28,621 bases of DNA from Streptococcus pseudopneumoniae ATCC BAA-960 = CCUG 49455 (lineage in GTDB: Bacteria; Bacillota; Bacilli; Lactobacillales; Streptococcaceae), in NCBI RefSeq assembly GCF_002087075.1, contig NZ_MWSM01000051.1:1-28621 (forward strand). The letters are read 5' to 3'. The notes beneath the pieces were generated by a model that was given only the letters and a program-made list of their open reading frames with translations, did no database searches and was not told the origin of the DNA. The translations under genes and the position numbers were made by a program. Shown in pieces: positions 9,678-17,838 of this stretch; position 1 is the first letter of the stretch; each line of letters starts with the position of its first letter.

Positions 9678-9956
9678 ATGCAAAAGGTTAGAATGATTGC
9701 CCAAGGTAGGGTGCAGGGAGTCGGCTTTCGTTGGGGTGTTTATAGCCTGGCCCTTGAAATCGGTGGCATCACAGGTCGGGTATGGAATAACGACGATGGC
9801 ACAGTGGAAATCTTAGCCCAAGCAGACTCATCTGCTATCATGGCAAAATTTATCCAAGAAATCCGAAAAGGACCGACACCTTTTTCAAAAGTAAGCTACT
9901 TAGATGTCAAACTAAGCAACTTTCCTCCCTACTCTGACTTTAAAATCGCAAATTAG
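9678..9956 (+). CDS. acyP: Acylphosphatase
   Basis: 92 residues, normal length. It hydrolyses acyl-phosphates such as acetyl-phosphate or carbamoyl-phosphate in the cytoplasm. The signature GRVQGVGFRWG (10-20) carries the phosphate-binding Arg18, and GRVWNNDDGTVEI supplies the catalytic Asn at 37. The ATG is preceded by AAAGGGG with 6-nt spacing. It is followed after 77 bp by yidC, which has its own promoter-like -10. Confidence 0.95.
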   Translation: MQKVRMIAQGRVQGVGFRWGVYSLALEIGGITGRVWNNDDGTVEILAQADSSAIMAKFIQEIRKGPTPFSKVSYLDVKLSNFPPYSDFKIAN

Positions 9957-10005
9957 GTCTCCAGAACTATTGTATATTTTGTAAAAAAACAGTAGAATAG
10001 AAAGG

Positions 10006-10011
10006 TATAAT
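10006..10011 (+). promoter_or_regulatory. -10 box upstream of yidC
   Basis: TATAAT 22 bp upstream of the GTG start, with the AAGGA ribosome site between them. No clear -35 is visible. Confidence 0.45.
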
Positions 10012-10033
10012 TTTTAAAGAAGGAATAAAAACA

Positions 10034-10960
10034 GTGAAATCTATTAAACGTTTTGCATTCTCGGCTATGGGAGTGGCTATGTTGCTTGTCTTAACTGGCT
10101 GTGTCAATGTCGATAAAACCACAGGTCAGCCGACAGGATTTATTTGGAATACGATCGGAGCGCCTATGGCTGAAGCTATCAAGTACTTCGCTACTGATCA
10201 AGGTCTAGGCTTTGGTGTCGCTATCATCATCGTAACCATTATCGTGCGCTTGATTATCTTGCCACTTGGTATCTACCAATCATGGAAGGCAACGCTTCAC
10301 TCTGAAAAGATGAATGCCCTCAAGCACGTCCTTGAGCCACACCAAACTCGTCTCAAAGAAGCAACTACTCAAGAAGAAAAACTCGAAGCCCAACAAGCTC
10401 TCTTTGCCGCTCAAAAAGAGCATGGCATCAGCATGTTTGGTGGTGTAGGATGTTTCCCTATCCTCCTTCAAATGCCTTTCTTCTCTGCTATCTACTTTGC
10501 TGCCCAACATACTGAAGGTGTTGCTCAAGCAAGCTACCTAGGAATTCCTCTAGGTTCTCCAAGTATGATTTTGGTTGCCTTCGCTGGTGTCCTTTACTAT
10601 CTTCAATCGCTCCTTTCACTTCACGGAGTAGAAGATGAAATGCAAAGAGAACAAATTAAAAAAATGATTTACATGAGCCCACTCATGATCGTCGTCTTCT
10701 CCCTCTTCTCACCAGCCAGTGTTACACTTTACTGGGTTGTCGGTGGTTTCATGATGATTCTCCAACAGTTTATCGTCAACTATATCGTTCGTCCAAAACT
10801 TCGCAAAAAAGTCCGTGAAGAACTAGCCAAGAACCCACCAAAAGCAAGTGCTTTCTCAACACCAAATGGACGAAAAGACGTTACCCCTGAACAACCAACT
10901 GCTATCACAAGCAAGAAAAAACACAAAAATCGCAACGCTGGAAAACAACGTTCGAGATAA
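10034..10960 (+). CDS. yidC: Membrane protein insertase YidC/OxaA (lipoprotein form)
   Basis: 308 residues from a GTG start preceded by AAGGA. The lipobox LTGC puts the modified Cys at 23. The conserved Oxa1 core has five transmembrane helices from about 55 to 255, with the hydrophilic-groove Arg in IIVRLIILPLGIYQSWKA. The basic tail (RPKLRKKVREEL...KKKHKNRNAGKQRSR) should contact ribosomes. It inserts proteins such as ATP synthase subunit c into the membrane with or without SecYEG. Streptococci have two YidC paralogues; I cannot say from this window alone which number this copy carries. Confidence 0.94.
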   Translation: MKSIKRFAFSAMGVAMLLVLTGCVNVDKTTGQPTGFIWNTIGAPMAEAIKYFATDQGLGFGVAIIIVTIIVRLIILPLGIYQSWKATLHSEKMNALKHVLEPHQTRLKEATTQEEKLEAQQALFAAQKEHGISMFGGVGCFPILLQMPFFSAIYFAAQHTEGVAQASYLGIPLGSPSMILVAFAGVLYYLQSLLSLHGVEDEMQREQIKKMIYMSPLMIVVFSLFSPASVTLYWVVGGFMMILQQFIVNYIVRPKLRKKVREELAKNPPKASAFSTPNGRKDVTPEQPTAITSKKKHKNRNAGKQRSR

Positions 10961-10968
10961 GAAGAAAG

Positions 10969-10994
10969 GCTTAGCTGATTTGCTAAGTCTTTTT
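10969..10994 (+). terminator. Intrinsic terminator of yidC
   Basis: Stem CTTAGC-TGATTT-GCTAAG (10970-10987) followed by TCTTTTT, 9 bp after the yidC stop. Confidence 0.8.
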
Positions 10995-11002
10995 GCAAGT
11001 CA

Positions 11003-11026
11003 AAAGCCCGATGTTTCCATCAGGCT
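11003..11026 (-). terminator. Intrinsic terminator of pflA
   Basis: Minus-strand stem AGCCTGATG-GAAA-CATCGGGCT (one G-U pair) with a GAAA tetraloop, followed by TTTTG. It is convergent with the yidC terminator and 6 bp after the pflA stop. Confidence 0.75.
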
Positions 11027-11032
11027 TCTTTT

Positions 11033-11827
11033 CTATCCATGTACACGTTTCGTATAGTCTTGGTAACTTTCGGTATCCATGAGTTGTTTAGCGTTCTTAA
11101 CGCGGTCTGCTGTTGGTGGTTTAACCCCTTCGAGGGAATAGGGAATTCCCAATTCACGCCATTTAAACTCACCCATGGTGTGATAAGGCAGAATTTCAAA
11201 CTTATCCACATTTTTAAGAGTCTTGACGAACTTACCAAGTTCAATCAAGTCATCATCTCTATCTGTCAATCCTGGAACTAGCACGTGGCGAATCCAGACA
11301 GGTTTTCCAATATCTGATAGATACTGGGCACAGGCCAAGATATTTTTATTGGTTTGGCTAGTAACAATCTTGTGCTGTTCTTCGTTGATTTCCTTGATAT
11401 CTAAGAGAACCAAGTCAGTGACAGCCATGAGTTTGTCAAACTTTTCAAGGTAACGTGGTTTATTACGGAAAGGAAGGGCACAGGTGTCCAAGGTACAGTG
11501 GATTCCTTGTTCCTTAGCCTTGGTGAAAAGGGCAATCAGGAAATCAATCTGCAAGAGGGCTTCTCCTCCGCTGACTGTAATCCCGCCCTTATTTCCCCAG
11601 AAACCACGGTAGCGCAAGGCTTCTGTCAAGACATCATCTACCGTCCGTTCACGTGATTTATTGGACTCCATAGCCCAAGTATCTGGGTTATGGCAATACT
11701 GGCAACGCATGTGACAGCCCTGTAAAAAGACAATAAAGCGAATACCAGGGCCATCTACCGCCCCAAAACTTTCTGTCGAATGCACCATTCCTGTCACTTG
11801 TCCATAATCAATTGTTTCTTCAGACAT
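11033..11827 (-). CDS. pflA: Pyruvate formate-lyase activating enzyme (radical SAM)
   Basis: 264 residues. The radical-SAM cluster motif is GCHMRCQYCHNPDTW, with Cys38, Cys42 and Cys45 binding the 4Fe-4S cluster. GGITVSGGEALLQ is the SAM-binding GGE motif. It generates the glycyl radical on pyruvate formate-lyase, allowing mixed-acid fermentation without oxygen. The ATG follows GGAAGG. The promoter is an extended -10 with a cre-like sequence just downstream, which fits carbon-catabolite control. Monocistronic. Confidence 0.95.
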   Translation of the reverse strand: MSEETIDYGQVTGMVHSTESFGAVDGPGIRFIVFLQGCHMRCQYCHNPDTWAMESNKSRERTVDDVLTEALRYRGFWGNKGGITVSGGEALLQIDFLIALFTKAKEQGIHCTLDTCALPFRNKPRYLEKFDKLMAVTDLVLLDIKEINEEQHKIVTSQTNKNILACAQYLSDIGKPVWIRHVLVPGLTDRDDDLIELGKFVKTLKNVDKFEILPYHTMGEFKWRELGIPYSLEGVKPPTADRVKNAKQLMDTESYQDYTKRVHG

Positions 11828-11840
11828 ATCGTCACCTTCC

Positions 11841-11856
11841 TTGAAAACGTTTTATA
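11841..11856 (-). promoter_or_regulatory. Possible CcpA (cre) site in the pflA leader
   Basis: TATAAAACGTTTTCAA on the minus strand keeps the AARCGNWWWCAW half of the cre consensus but has AT in place of the leading TG. It lies just after the -10 box, a position where CcpA would block transcription. Inferred from pattern only. Confidence 0.4.
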
Positions 11857-11861
11857 GTTTT

Positions 11862-11889
11862 ATTATATCACGACTTGAAGGAAAAACAA
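11862..11889 (-). promoter_or_regulatory. pflA promoter
   Basis: Extended -10 TGATATAAT (11862-11870) with a possible -35 TTGTTT (11884-11889) at 16-bp spacing. Confidence 0.6.
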
Positions 11890-11926
11890 GATTTTTACCT
11901 ATTTTTTAGAAAGCAATCTGTTTTTC
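11881..11926 (-). terminator. Possible terminator of lysA
   Basis: Minus-strand arms GAAAAACAGATT and AATCTTGTTTTTC pair with one bulge, and the T run lies inside the 3' arm. It is A-T rich and overlaps the pflA -35, so it is weak evidence. Confidence 0.35.
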
Positions 11927-11952
11927 AATTTCATTTTCAATCTATTCTCAGA

Positions 11953-13203
11953 TTATTCTTCAAAATCAAAACCATACAAGGTTGCAAAATAGTCTTCAGG
12001 GCGCTCTGCACGGCGGATTTGACGGGCTTTGCCTTCTTCAGTATAAAGGATTTCCGCAGAACGAAGTTTGGCATTGTACTGGTAGCCCATTGAAAAACCG
12101 TGGGCACCTGTATCATGAATGACCAGCAAATCACCGATTTCTGTATGAGGCAGTTCGCGATTGACTGCAAATTTATCATTGTTTTCACAGAGTGAGCCAA
12201 CCACATCTACCGCTTCAGCTGGTCCATCTGGATGGGTCATGTTGCTAATATGGTGATAGGCTCCGTACATAGCTGGACGCATGAGGTTGACTGCTGATGC
12301 ATCCACACCTAGATAGGTACGGTAGGTTTTCTTCTTATGAGTGACTCTTGTGACTAAAGCACCGTGAGGTGCCAGCATAAAACGACCCAATTCGGTGAAA
12401 ATCTTGACCTGACCAAGACCTGCTGGCGTAAGAACCTCTTCATACACCTTACGAACTCCCTCACCAATCAAGGCGATATCATTTGGCTCCTGCTCAGGAC
12501 GATAGTTGACTCCAATACCCCCGGAAAGATTGATAAAGTCTAGTGAAATACCCAGCTTTTCCTTGATTTCAACAGCCAATTCAAAAAGCTGACGCGCCAA
12601 CTCTGGATAATAGAGATGGGTGACAGTATTGGATGCTAGAAAGGAGTGAATCCCAAAAGTCTTGGCTCCTTTTTCCTTCAAGATGGCAAAGGATTCAAAG
12701 AGTTGGTCCTTGGTCATACCAAACTTAGCCTCCCCAGGATTATCCATAATGTCTGTCCCCAGTTCAAAAACGCCTCCAGGATTATAACGACATGAGATGA
12801 TTTCTGGAATGCCTGCTGCTCGCTCCAAATGTTCAATATCTTCAAAGGCATCCAAGTTAATGATCGCACCCAATTCACGCGCATAGGCATATTCCTTATC
12901 TGGCGTATTGTTTGAAGAGAACATAATCTCAGAACCAGGGAAATCCAGTTTATGGCTCATCAAAAGCTCTACGTAACTAGAGCAGTCCACACCACAGCCT
13001 TCCTCTTGGATAATTTTCAAAATAGCTGGGGTTGGAGTAGCCTTAACTGCAAAATATTCCTTAAAGCCCTTGTTCCACGAAAAGGCTTGGTTGACGGCTC
13101 TTGCCTTCTCACGAATTCCCTTCTCATCATATAAGTGAAAGGGAGTTGGGAACTCGGCTACAATCGCTTCTAAGTCTTCTTTATTAATAAATGGTGTTTT
13201 CAT
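11953..13203 (-). CDS. lysA: Diaminopimelate decarboxylase
   Basis: 416 residues, normal length. PLP-dependent fold-III decarboxylase making L-lysine from meso-diaminopimelate, the last step of lysine synthesis. The PLP Lys is at about 54 (EYFAVKATPTP). LSGGIGVNYRPEQEPN binds phosphate, ELGRFMLAPHGALV is the substrate-binding segment, and GSLCENNDKF carries the active-site Cys-Glu. Pneumococcal peptidoglycan uses lysine at position 3, so the enzyme feeds both protein and wall. The ATG is preceded by AAGGA. Confidence 0.95.
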   Translation of the reverse strand: MKTPFINKEDLEAIVAEFPTPFHLYDEKGIREKARAVNQAFSWNKGFKEYFAVKATPTPAILKIIQEEGCGVDCSSYVELLMSHKLDFPGSEIMFSSNNTPDKEYAYARELGAIINLDAFEDIEHLERAAGIPEIISCRYNPGGVFELGTDIMDNPGEAKFGMTKDQLFESFAILKEKGAKTFGIHSFLASNTVTHLYYPELARQLFELAVEIKEKLGISLDFINLSGGIGVNYRPEQEPNDIALIGEGVRKVYEEVLTPAGLGQVKIFTELGRFMLAPHGALVTRVTHKKKTYRTYLGVDASAVNLMRPAMYGAYHHISNMTHPDGPAEAVDVVGSLCENNDKFAVNRELPHTEIGDLLVIHDTGAHGFSMGYQYNAKLRSAEILYTEEGKARQIRRAERPEDYFATLYGFDFEE

Positions 13204-13227
13204 AAGTTTCCTTCTATTCTATTTGCA

Positions 13228-13257
13228 AAGAAAGGCTGGGACAACCGTTCCAACCTT
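13228..13257 (-). terminator. Terminator of purR
   Basis: Minus-strand arms AAGGTTGGAAC and GTCCCAGCCTT (13247-13257 with 13232-13242) pair with one mismatch and one G-U around a 4-nt loop, followed by TTTCTTT. It sits between purR and lysA and may leak into lysA. Confidence 0.65.
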
Positions 13258-13263
13258 TATCCT

Positions 13264-14091
13264 TTATTCTTCTGTGTCAAAAATATTACCAATCTCAACA
13301 TCGATGGCTTGGTTCTTGACATCAATATTGGTTACCTTCAAGAGTGACTTGTATTCAAACTGCTTTTCACGTTCTTCTTGGGCATTGTCCGCAAAGACCG
13401 CTACACCTGCCAATTCTGAGTCGAATTCGCGCAAGAGACTAATCATCCCATTGACAGTTCCGCCGCCTTTCAAGAAGTCATCCACAATCAAGACACGGCT
13501 ACCTGCCTTGAGACTCCGTTTTGAAAGGAACATTTTCTCGATACGGTCACCACTTGAACCGGATACATAGTTGACGCTAACCGTTGAACCTTCGGTAATT
13601 TTCAGGTCACGGCGCACAATGACAAAAGGGACATTGAGGACATTGGCAACTGCATTTGCAAGTGGCACACCCTTGGTTGCTACTGTCATAACCGCGTCAA
13701 TTTTTTGATCCATAAAGCTCTTGGCAATAATGCGACCAATATTTTTCAAGATGGCTGGTGTGCTAAGTAAATCAGACAGGTAGATGTAGCCACCTGGCAA
13801 GATACGGTCACTTTCTGACAACTTGGCACGCAAGTCTTCAACCATTTCCTTAGCATCATGGTTTGAGATTGATGGTGTAAAGATAACACCTCCGCCAGCC
13901 CCAGTCACAGTCTGGATGTGACCAATTTCGATTTCCTCAAAGGCGCGTTTGATAATGACGATATCTTCTGAGATGGATGATTTAGCAGATTCATACTTTT
14001 CAGCAAAAGTATTGAGACTAGTTAGTTTATAAGGATGATTAATCAAATAGTTGGAAATGACAACCATCCGATCACTTCTTCTTAATTTCAT
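13264..14091 (-). CDS. purR: Purine operon regulator PurR
   Basis: 275 residues. An N-terminal winged-helix domain (about 1-72) precedes a phosphoribosyltransferase-type effector domain. The PRPP-binding loop VLIVDDFLKGGGT lies near 200 and VATKGVPLANAVANV is a second ligand loop. In Lactococcus and streptococci this family senses PRPP and binds PurBoxes upstream of purine genes, acting mainly as an activator; in B. subtilis it represses. The ATG is preceded by AGGA. An unusually long leader holds a BOX repeat, and a PurBox-like pair lies upstream of the -10, suggesting autoregulation. Confidence 0.94.
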   Translation of the reverse strand: MKLRRSDRMVVISNYLINHPYKLTSLNTFAEKYESAKSSISEDIVIIKRAFEEIEIGHIQTVTGAGGGVIFTPSISNHDAKEMVEDLRAKLSESDRILPGGYIYLSDLLSTPAILKNIGRIIAKSFMDQKIDAVMTVATKGVPLANAVANVLNVPFVIVRRDLKITEGSTVSVNYVSGSSGDRIEKMFLSKRSLKAGSRVLIVDDFLKGGGTVNGMISLLREFDSELAGVAVFADNAQEEREKQFEYKSLLKVTNIDVKNQAIDVEIGNIFDTEE

Positions 14092-14112
14092 TTCTATTTC
14101 CTATTCCATTTT

Positions 14113-14271
14113 TATTCAAAAAATCAAAAAGCAAACTAGAAAGCTGGTCACTGGTGGTTCAAAACACTGTTTTGAGATTGTCGATAGAACTGACAAAGTC
14201 TGTAATATACCTGCATATATACATACGACAAGGCGATACTACCCTAGTTTGAAGAGATTTTCGAAGAGTAT
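14113..14271 (-). repeat. Diverged BOX repeat in the purR leader
   Basis: On the minus strand it begins ATACTCTTCGAAAATCTCTT (boxA). It continues through a degraded CGCCTTGTCGTATG (compare the BOX primer site CGCCTTGCCGTAG), a boxB-like CAGTTCTATC...CTCAAAACAGTGTTTTGA, and a worn boxC ending AGTTTGCTTTTTGATTTTTTGAAT. About 159 bp. The purR promoter is upstream, so the element is transcribed as part of the purR 5' leader. Confidence 0.8.
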
Positions 14272-14290
14272 TCATTTTTGTCTTTTACTT

Positions 14291-14299
14291 ATTATACCA
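14291..14299 (-). promoter_or_regulatory. Extended -10 promoter of purR
   Basis: TGGTATAAT on the minus strand, giving a leader of roughly 190 nt that contains the BOX repeat. Confidence 0.65.
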
Positions 14300-14309
14300 T
14301 ATTCACAGA

Positions 14310-14348
14310 AAAAAACGAACATTCTTATTCTAAAAAATGTTCATTTTT
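14310..14348 (-). promoter_or_regulatory. Inverted PurBox-like pair, also a terminator-like hairpin after yhaM
   Basis: The plus strand reads AAAAACGAACATT (14311-14323) and the minus strand AAAAATGAACATT (14336-14348), facing each other. Both resemble the PurBox AWWWCCGAACWWT, with one or two changes. The same inverted repeat folds on the minus strand as GAACATT...AATGTTC followed by GTTTTTTT, a plausible yhaM terminator 7 bp after its stop. Confidence 0.55.
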
Positions 14349-14354
14349 CTTAAA

Positions 14355-15299
14355 TTATAAATCTAAACCTGGTTTATAGAAGGAACGATTGTCCATAGCG
14401 AAGATTTTATTGGTCATCTCTCCTTTATCCACCAAAGCCAGAGCTGTTGACATCATCATCATGCTGGCATCCAGATTGTCAATCATATGAATAATCTCTG
14501 CTTCCATAATGCGTGGACGGACTGGGCTTCCATACTCAAGTAAGCCGTGGTGACTGAGGATGACGTGACGAAGCAAAACGACTTCTTCCTTGGTATCATC
14601 GATGCCGAGCTCCATAACCGTCTTGGTAATTTCGCTATCAATGAGAGCGATATGTCCAAGAAGATTGCCTCGCACTGTATACTCAGTCTGTTCTGGTCCC
14701 GTCAACTCGATAACTTTGGCCAAGTCATGCAGCATAATTCCCGCATAGAGCAGGCTCTTATTGAGCCGAGGATAAATATTGCTAATGGCATCTGCCAAGC
14801 GCACCATGGTCGCCGTATGATAGGCCAAGCCTGTTTCAAAGGCATGGTGGTTGGTCTTGGCTGCTGGATAGGAGTAGAATTCCTTATCATACTTGGTGTA
14901 GAGATTTCGGACAATCCGTTGCCAGACAGGATTTTCAATTTTGAAAATCATTTGCGACATGTAGTCACGAATTTCCTTGATATCAACCGGTGGCTTGACC
15001 TTGAAATCAGCTGGGTCATTGGGTTCACCAGCTTGCGGCAGGCGGAGAGTGATTTGATTGACCTGTGGAGTGTTGTTATAAACTTCTCGGCGCCCTTTCA
15101 TGTAGACAACCCTACCTGCGGTAAAGGCCTCAATGTTATGAGGTTGGGCATCCCAGAGCTTCCCCTCAATCTCGCCACTATCATCTTGGAAGGTAAAGGC
15201 TAGGTAGTTTTTCCCAGCTCGAGTTTGCCTCAGGTCAGCTGATTTGATTAAGTAAAAACCTTCAAACAGCTCATCTTTTTTCATGTGACTAATCTTCAT
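14355..15299 (-). CDS. yhaM: 3'-5' exoribonuclease YhaM (Cmp-binding factor 1)
   Basis: 314 residues from the ATG at 15299, which follows GAGGAAGAAT; longer in-frame starts lie inside rmuC. An N-terminal OB-fold (about 5-90, GKNYLAFTFQDDSGEIEGKLWD) binds nucleic acid. An HD phosphohydrolase domain has the His in NHHAFETGLAYHT and the HD pair in MLHDLAKVIEL, with a second HVILSHHGLLEYGSP motif. YhaM trims mRNA 3' ends in Gram-positives. In pneumococcus the homologue is known as Cbf1 and trims a few nucleotides from transcript ends. Last gene of the rsgA-rpe-thiN-rmuC-yhaM operon. Confidence 0.93.
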   Translation of the reverse strand: MKISHMKKDELFEGFYLIKSADLRQTRAGKNYLAFTFQDDSGEIEGKLWDAQPHNIEAFTAGRVVYMKGRREVYNNTPQVNQITLRLPQAGEPNDPADFKVKPPVDIKEIRDYMSQMIFKIENPVWQRIVRNLYTKYDKEFYSYPAAKTNHHAFETGLAYHTATMVRLADAISNIYPRLNKSLLYAGIMLHDLAKVIELTGPEQTEYTVRGNLLGHIALIDSEITKTVMELGIDDTKEEVVLLRHVILSHHGLLEYGSPVRPRIMEAEIIHMIDNLDASMMMMSTALALVDKGEMTNKIFAMDNRSFYKPGLDL

Positions 15300-16545
15300 A
15301 TTCTTCCTCATTTTCTTGGAAATGGAGTAGATCAAGCGCAGGCTCACCTTCTGACAACTCAATGTGACGGAGCGTCCGCTCGATAGCTGTGGTACGACGG
15401 TTTAATAATTCATCAATATTGCCAGAGGCATGTTGGAGATGTTTTTGTGCCTTTACCAGAATACCACCAAACTTGCCAAACTCGGTCTTGACGCTGGCAA
15501 GAGTCTTACTGATATGGTCGGCACTCTTTTGGATATTGAGAGTTTTGAATCCAACTGATAGGGAGTTAAGAAGGGCTGATAGGGTACTTGGACCTGCAAC
15601 AATAATCTGTTCTTCCCGTCTCAAATCATCAAAGAAGATAGGATTGCGGACGATTTCTGAGTAGAGACCTTCTGTCGGAACAAACAAGACTCCAAAATTG
15701 GTCGTCCGAGGCGGTGCTATGTACTTGCTCTTGATATCCTTGGCAAAGCGCTTGACGCTTGCTAAAAGCGATTTACGACAGCGTTCAATCTCGTCCCTAT
15801 CACCTGCTTCATAGGCTTCTTCCAAGCGGTAATAATCAGCCAAAGGAAACTTGGAGTCAATCGGTAGGTATACATATTCCTGATCACCCTGTCCAGGTAA
15901 CTTAATGGCATACTCCACTCGTTCACTGGAGTTTTCAACCGTTGCATATTCTCGTTCATACTGGGCAGGGGTCATGATGTCTTCGATGATTTGCCCCAGT
16001 TGCAATTCTCCCAGAATCCCTCTCGTCTTGGTTCCAGAGAGAACCTTGTTGAGGGCGCCGACATCACGGGCAACTGTCTGCATTGCTCCAAGGCCACGAT
16101 TGACAGACTCCAGTTGTTTGGAAACTGTCTCAAAGGAGGCCTGTAAGCGTGTCTGCAAGGTCTTTTCTAACTTTTCCTCGACTGTCTGGCGCATTTGTTC
16201 CAAACGTTGCTCATTTGATTCCTGCAAGGCTTGGAGACGTTGGTCGGTCTTGTCTCTGGTTTGGAGGAGATTATCTGTCATTTCTTGACGGACCTGAGTC
16301 AGACCTTGGTACAATTCGATTCGCACTTCTTGCAAACGATCGCTGATAGCCACTTCCAAGTCTTTTTGATCTAACTGCCTGGCTTGTCGGGCTTGCTCAA
16401 AGCGATAATCCAGCTGATCTGAAAGATTATCTGCCTGATCCTCCAAGCTCTTGCTGAGATGTTTCTCCTGCTTATCCTGCCTTTGCCAAATCAGAAAGAG
16501 TCCAGCTAGGTTGGTAATCAATAATAGAACAAGTAAACTTTCCAT
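15289..16545 (-). CDS. rmuC: DNA recombination protein RmuC homologue
   Basis: 418 residues from the ATG at 16545, preceded by AGGAGG. A single N-terminal membrane helix (about 2-20), a long coiled coil rich in Gln, Glu and Arg (about 25-190), then the RmuC core with GILGELQLGQIIED, VYLPIDSKFPLADYYRL and PTTNFGVLFVPTEGLYSEI-type segments (nuclease-like fold). E. coli RmuC limits recombination at inverted repeats and interacts with replication or transcription conflicts; the biochemical activity is not settled. The start overlaps the end of thiN; yhaM overlaps its end. Confidence 0.92.
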   Translation of the reverse strand: MESLLVLLLITNLAGLFLIWQRQDKQEKHLSKSLEDQADNLSDQLDYRFEQARQARQLDQKDLEVAISDRLQEVRIELYQGLTQVRQEMTDNLLQTRDKTDQRLQALQESNEQRLEQMRQTVEEKLEKTLQTRLQASFETVSKQLESVNRGLGAMQTVARDVGALNKVLSGTKTRGILGELQLGQIIEDIMTPAQYEREYATVENSSERVEYAIKLPGQGDQEYVYLPIDSKFPLADYYRLEEAYEAGDRDEIERCRKSLLASVKRFAKDIKSKYIAPPRTTNFGVLFVPTEGLYSEIVRNPIFFDDLRREEQIIVAGPSTLSALLNSLSVGFKTLNIQKSADHISKTLASVKTEFGKFGGILVKAQKHLQHASGNIDELLNRRTTAIERTLRHIELSEGEPALDLLHFQENEEEYED

Positions 16546-16546
16546 C

Positions 16547-17209
16547 CTACCTCCTGTCCTTACTATGCAGCACGACCACATAGCCATCTGGGCAAGTCAC
16601 CGAAACTTCCCTATCTATATATTCGTTAGAAGCGTACACTTTTTTAAAGAAAAAATTTTCCTCTGTCAACTCATACTTGGCACCAATAATAGTCAGCTGG
16701 CTATCCCGAACCGGCATAAAGGCTAGATAGTCGTAGTCTGAACGAGGTTCTAGCTGACTGGTCCCTTCTGGACAATAGGCAATCAAATTTTGCCCATCTT
16801 CAATTTCTATTTGACGCATATAGGGAGCCAACTTGGGATTGCTGGGCAGAAAGACATTAGCCAGCATATGATCAATACGACCACCCAAAGCACCGAAAAT
16901 AGTAACCTCAGCCTGCGGATTTTGCTCAAAGATGGTTAAGAGAGCCAATTCCAAATCTGTATCATCTTTTTCTGGTCGGGCTTGGACAAAATGCTGGGCA
17001 CGTTTTTGAATCAACTGTCGCTCTTCTTCCGTCACAGAATCAAAATCTCCGACTGCTAGAGCAATAGGAAGGTTTTCTTCCAGGACCCATAGCGAGCCCC
17101 GATCCACACCAACAAAACCATCAAAGTCCGTCCGATAATGACCACGGTCTCCGCCTGCAAAAACGGCAACCCTAGTCCAGTTGTTTTCTGAGAGTTTGTA
17201 CTCGCTCAT
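16547..17209 (-). CDS. thiN: Thiamine pyrophosphokinase
   Basis: 220 residues from ATG 17209, 6 nt after AAGGGAG; an ATG at 17215 would leave no spacing. It transfers pyrophosphate from ATP to thiamine, making thiamine diphosphate. Recognisable are FAGGDRGHYR, the GVDRGSLWVLE nucleotide loop, AVGDFDSVTEEE with metal-binding Asp residues, KDDTDLELAL and ALGGRIDHMLANV. The overlap with rpe upstream and rmuC downstream shows tight translational coupling. The rpe-thiN pairing is conserved in streptococci. Confidence 0.94.
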   Translation of the reverse strand: MSEYKLSENNWTRVAVFAGGDRGHYRTDFDGFVGVDRGSLWVLEENLPIALAVGDFDSVTEEERQLIQKRAQHFVQARPEKDDTDLELALLTIFEQNPQAEVTIFGALGGRIDHMLANVFLPSNPKLAPYMRQIEIEDGQNLIAYCPEGTSQLEPRSDYDYLAFMPVRDSQLTIIGAKYELTEENFFFKKVYASNEYIDREVSVTCPDGYVVVLHSKDRR

Positions 17210-17828
17210 TGACATCTCCCTTAAAGACATAGGAACCTGCTACAAAAACGGTCGCACCAGCTTCTTTGGCTTGAGCAATCGTTTTATCATCAATCCCACC
17301 ATCCACTTCAATCTCAAATTTCAAACCTTTTTCCTGACGAAGAGCAACCAACTCACGGACCTTATCCATGGTCTCTGGTAGAAAGGCTTGCCCACCAAAT
17401 CCAGGGTTAACTGTCATGACTAGGACTTGGTCAACTAGATGAAGCACATGCTTAATCGCTTCAACTGGTGTACCAGGATTGATAACGACTGAAGGCTTGA
17501 CACCGAGTGAACGAATCTTTTGGAGGGCACCATGAATATGAGGCGTTGCTTCCACATGGATACTGATAATATCCGCACCTGCACGCGCAAAGTCCTCTAA
17601 ATGATGCTCAGGGTTTGACACCATCAAGTGGCAATCGAAAACCATCTTGCTATGAGGGCGAAGAGATTCGACCACACCCGCACCAAAACTGATTTGTGGT
17701 ACAAAGTGACCGTCCATAATATCAATATGGGCATATTCTGCCCCAGTTGCTTCTAGGCGTTTGATTTCACGTTCAAAGTTGGCATAATCTGCTGCCAGAA
17801 TTGACGGAGCAATCTTGTATTGAGACAT
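17172..17828 (-). CDS. rpe: Ribulose-phosphate 3-epimerase
   Basis: 218 residues from ATG 17828, which follows AAGGAG. TIM-barrel enzyme interconverting ribulose-5-phosphate and xylulose-5-phosphate in the pentose phosphate pathway. Metal-binding and catalytic motifs are HIDIMDGHFVPQISFG, DCHLMV, VNPGFGGQAF and EVDGGI, all intact. It follows rsgA with a 12-bp gap in the coding sequences. The longer open frame upstream of the ATG overlaps rsgA and is not the start. Confidence 0.96.
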   Translation of the reverse strand: MSQYKIAPSILAADYANFEREIKRLEATGAEYAHIDIMDGHFVPQISFGAGVVESLRPHSKMVFDCHLMVSNPEHHLEDFARAGADIISIHVEATPHIHGALQKIRSLGVKPSVVINPGTPVEAIKHVLHLVDQVLVMTVNPGFGGQAFLPETMDKVRELVALRQEKGLKFEIEVDGGIDDKTIAQAKEAGATVFVAGSYVFKGDVNERVQTLRKQLD

Positions 17829-17838
17829 AGGTTTCTCC

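Noticed and set aside
14547..15203. Long plus-strand ORF (218 codons) inside yhaM
   Set aside because: Complete shadow of the well-conserved yhaM gene, without ribosome site or family resemblance.
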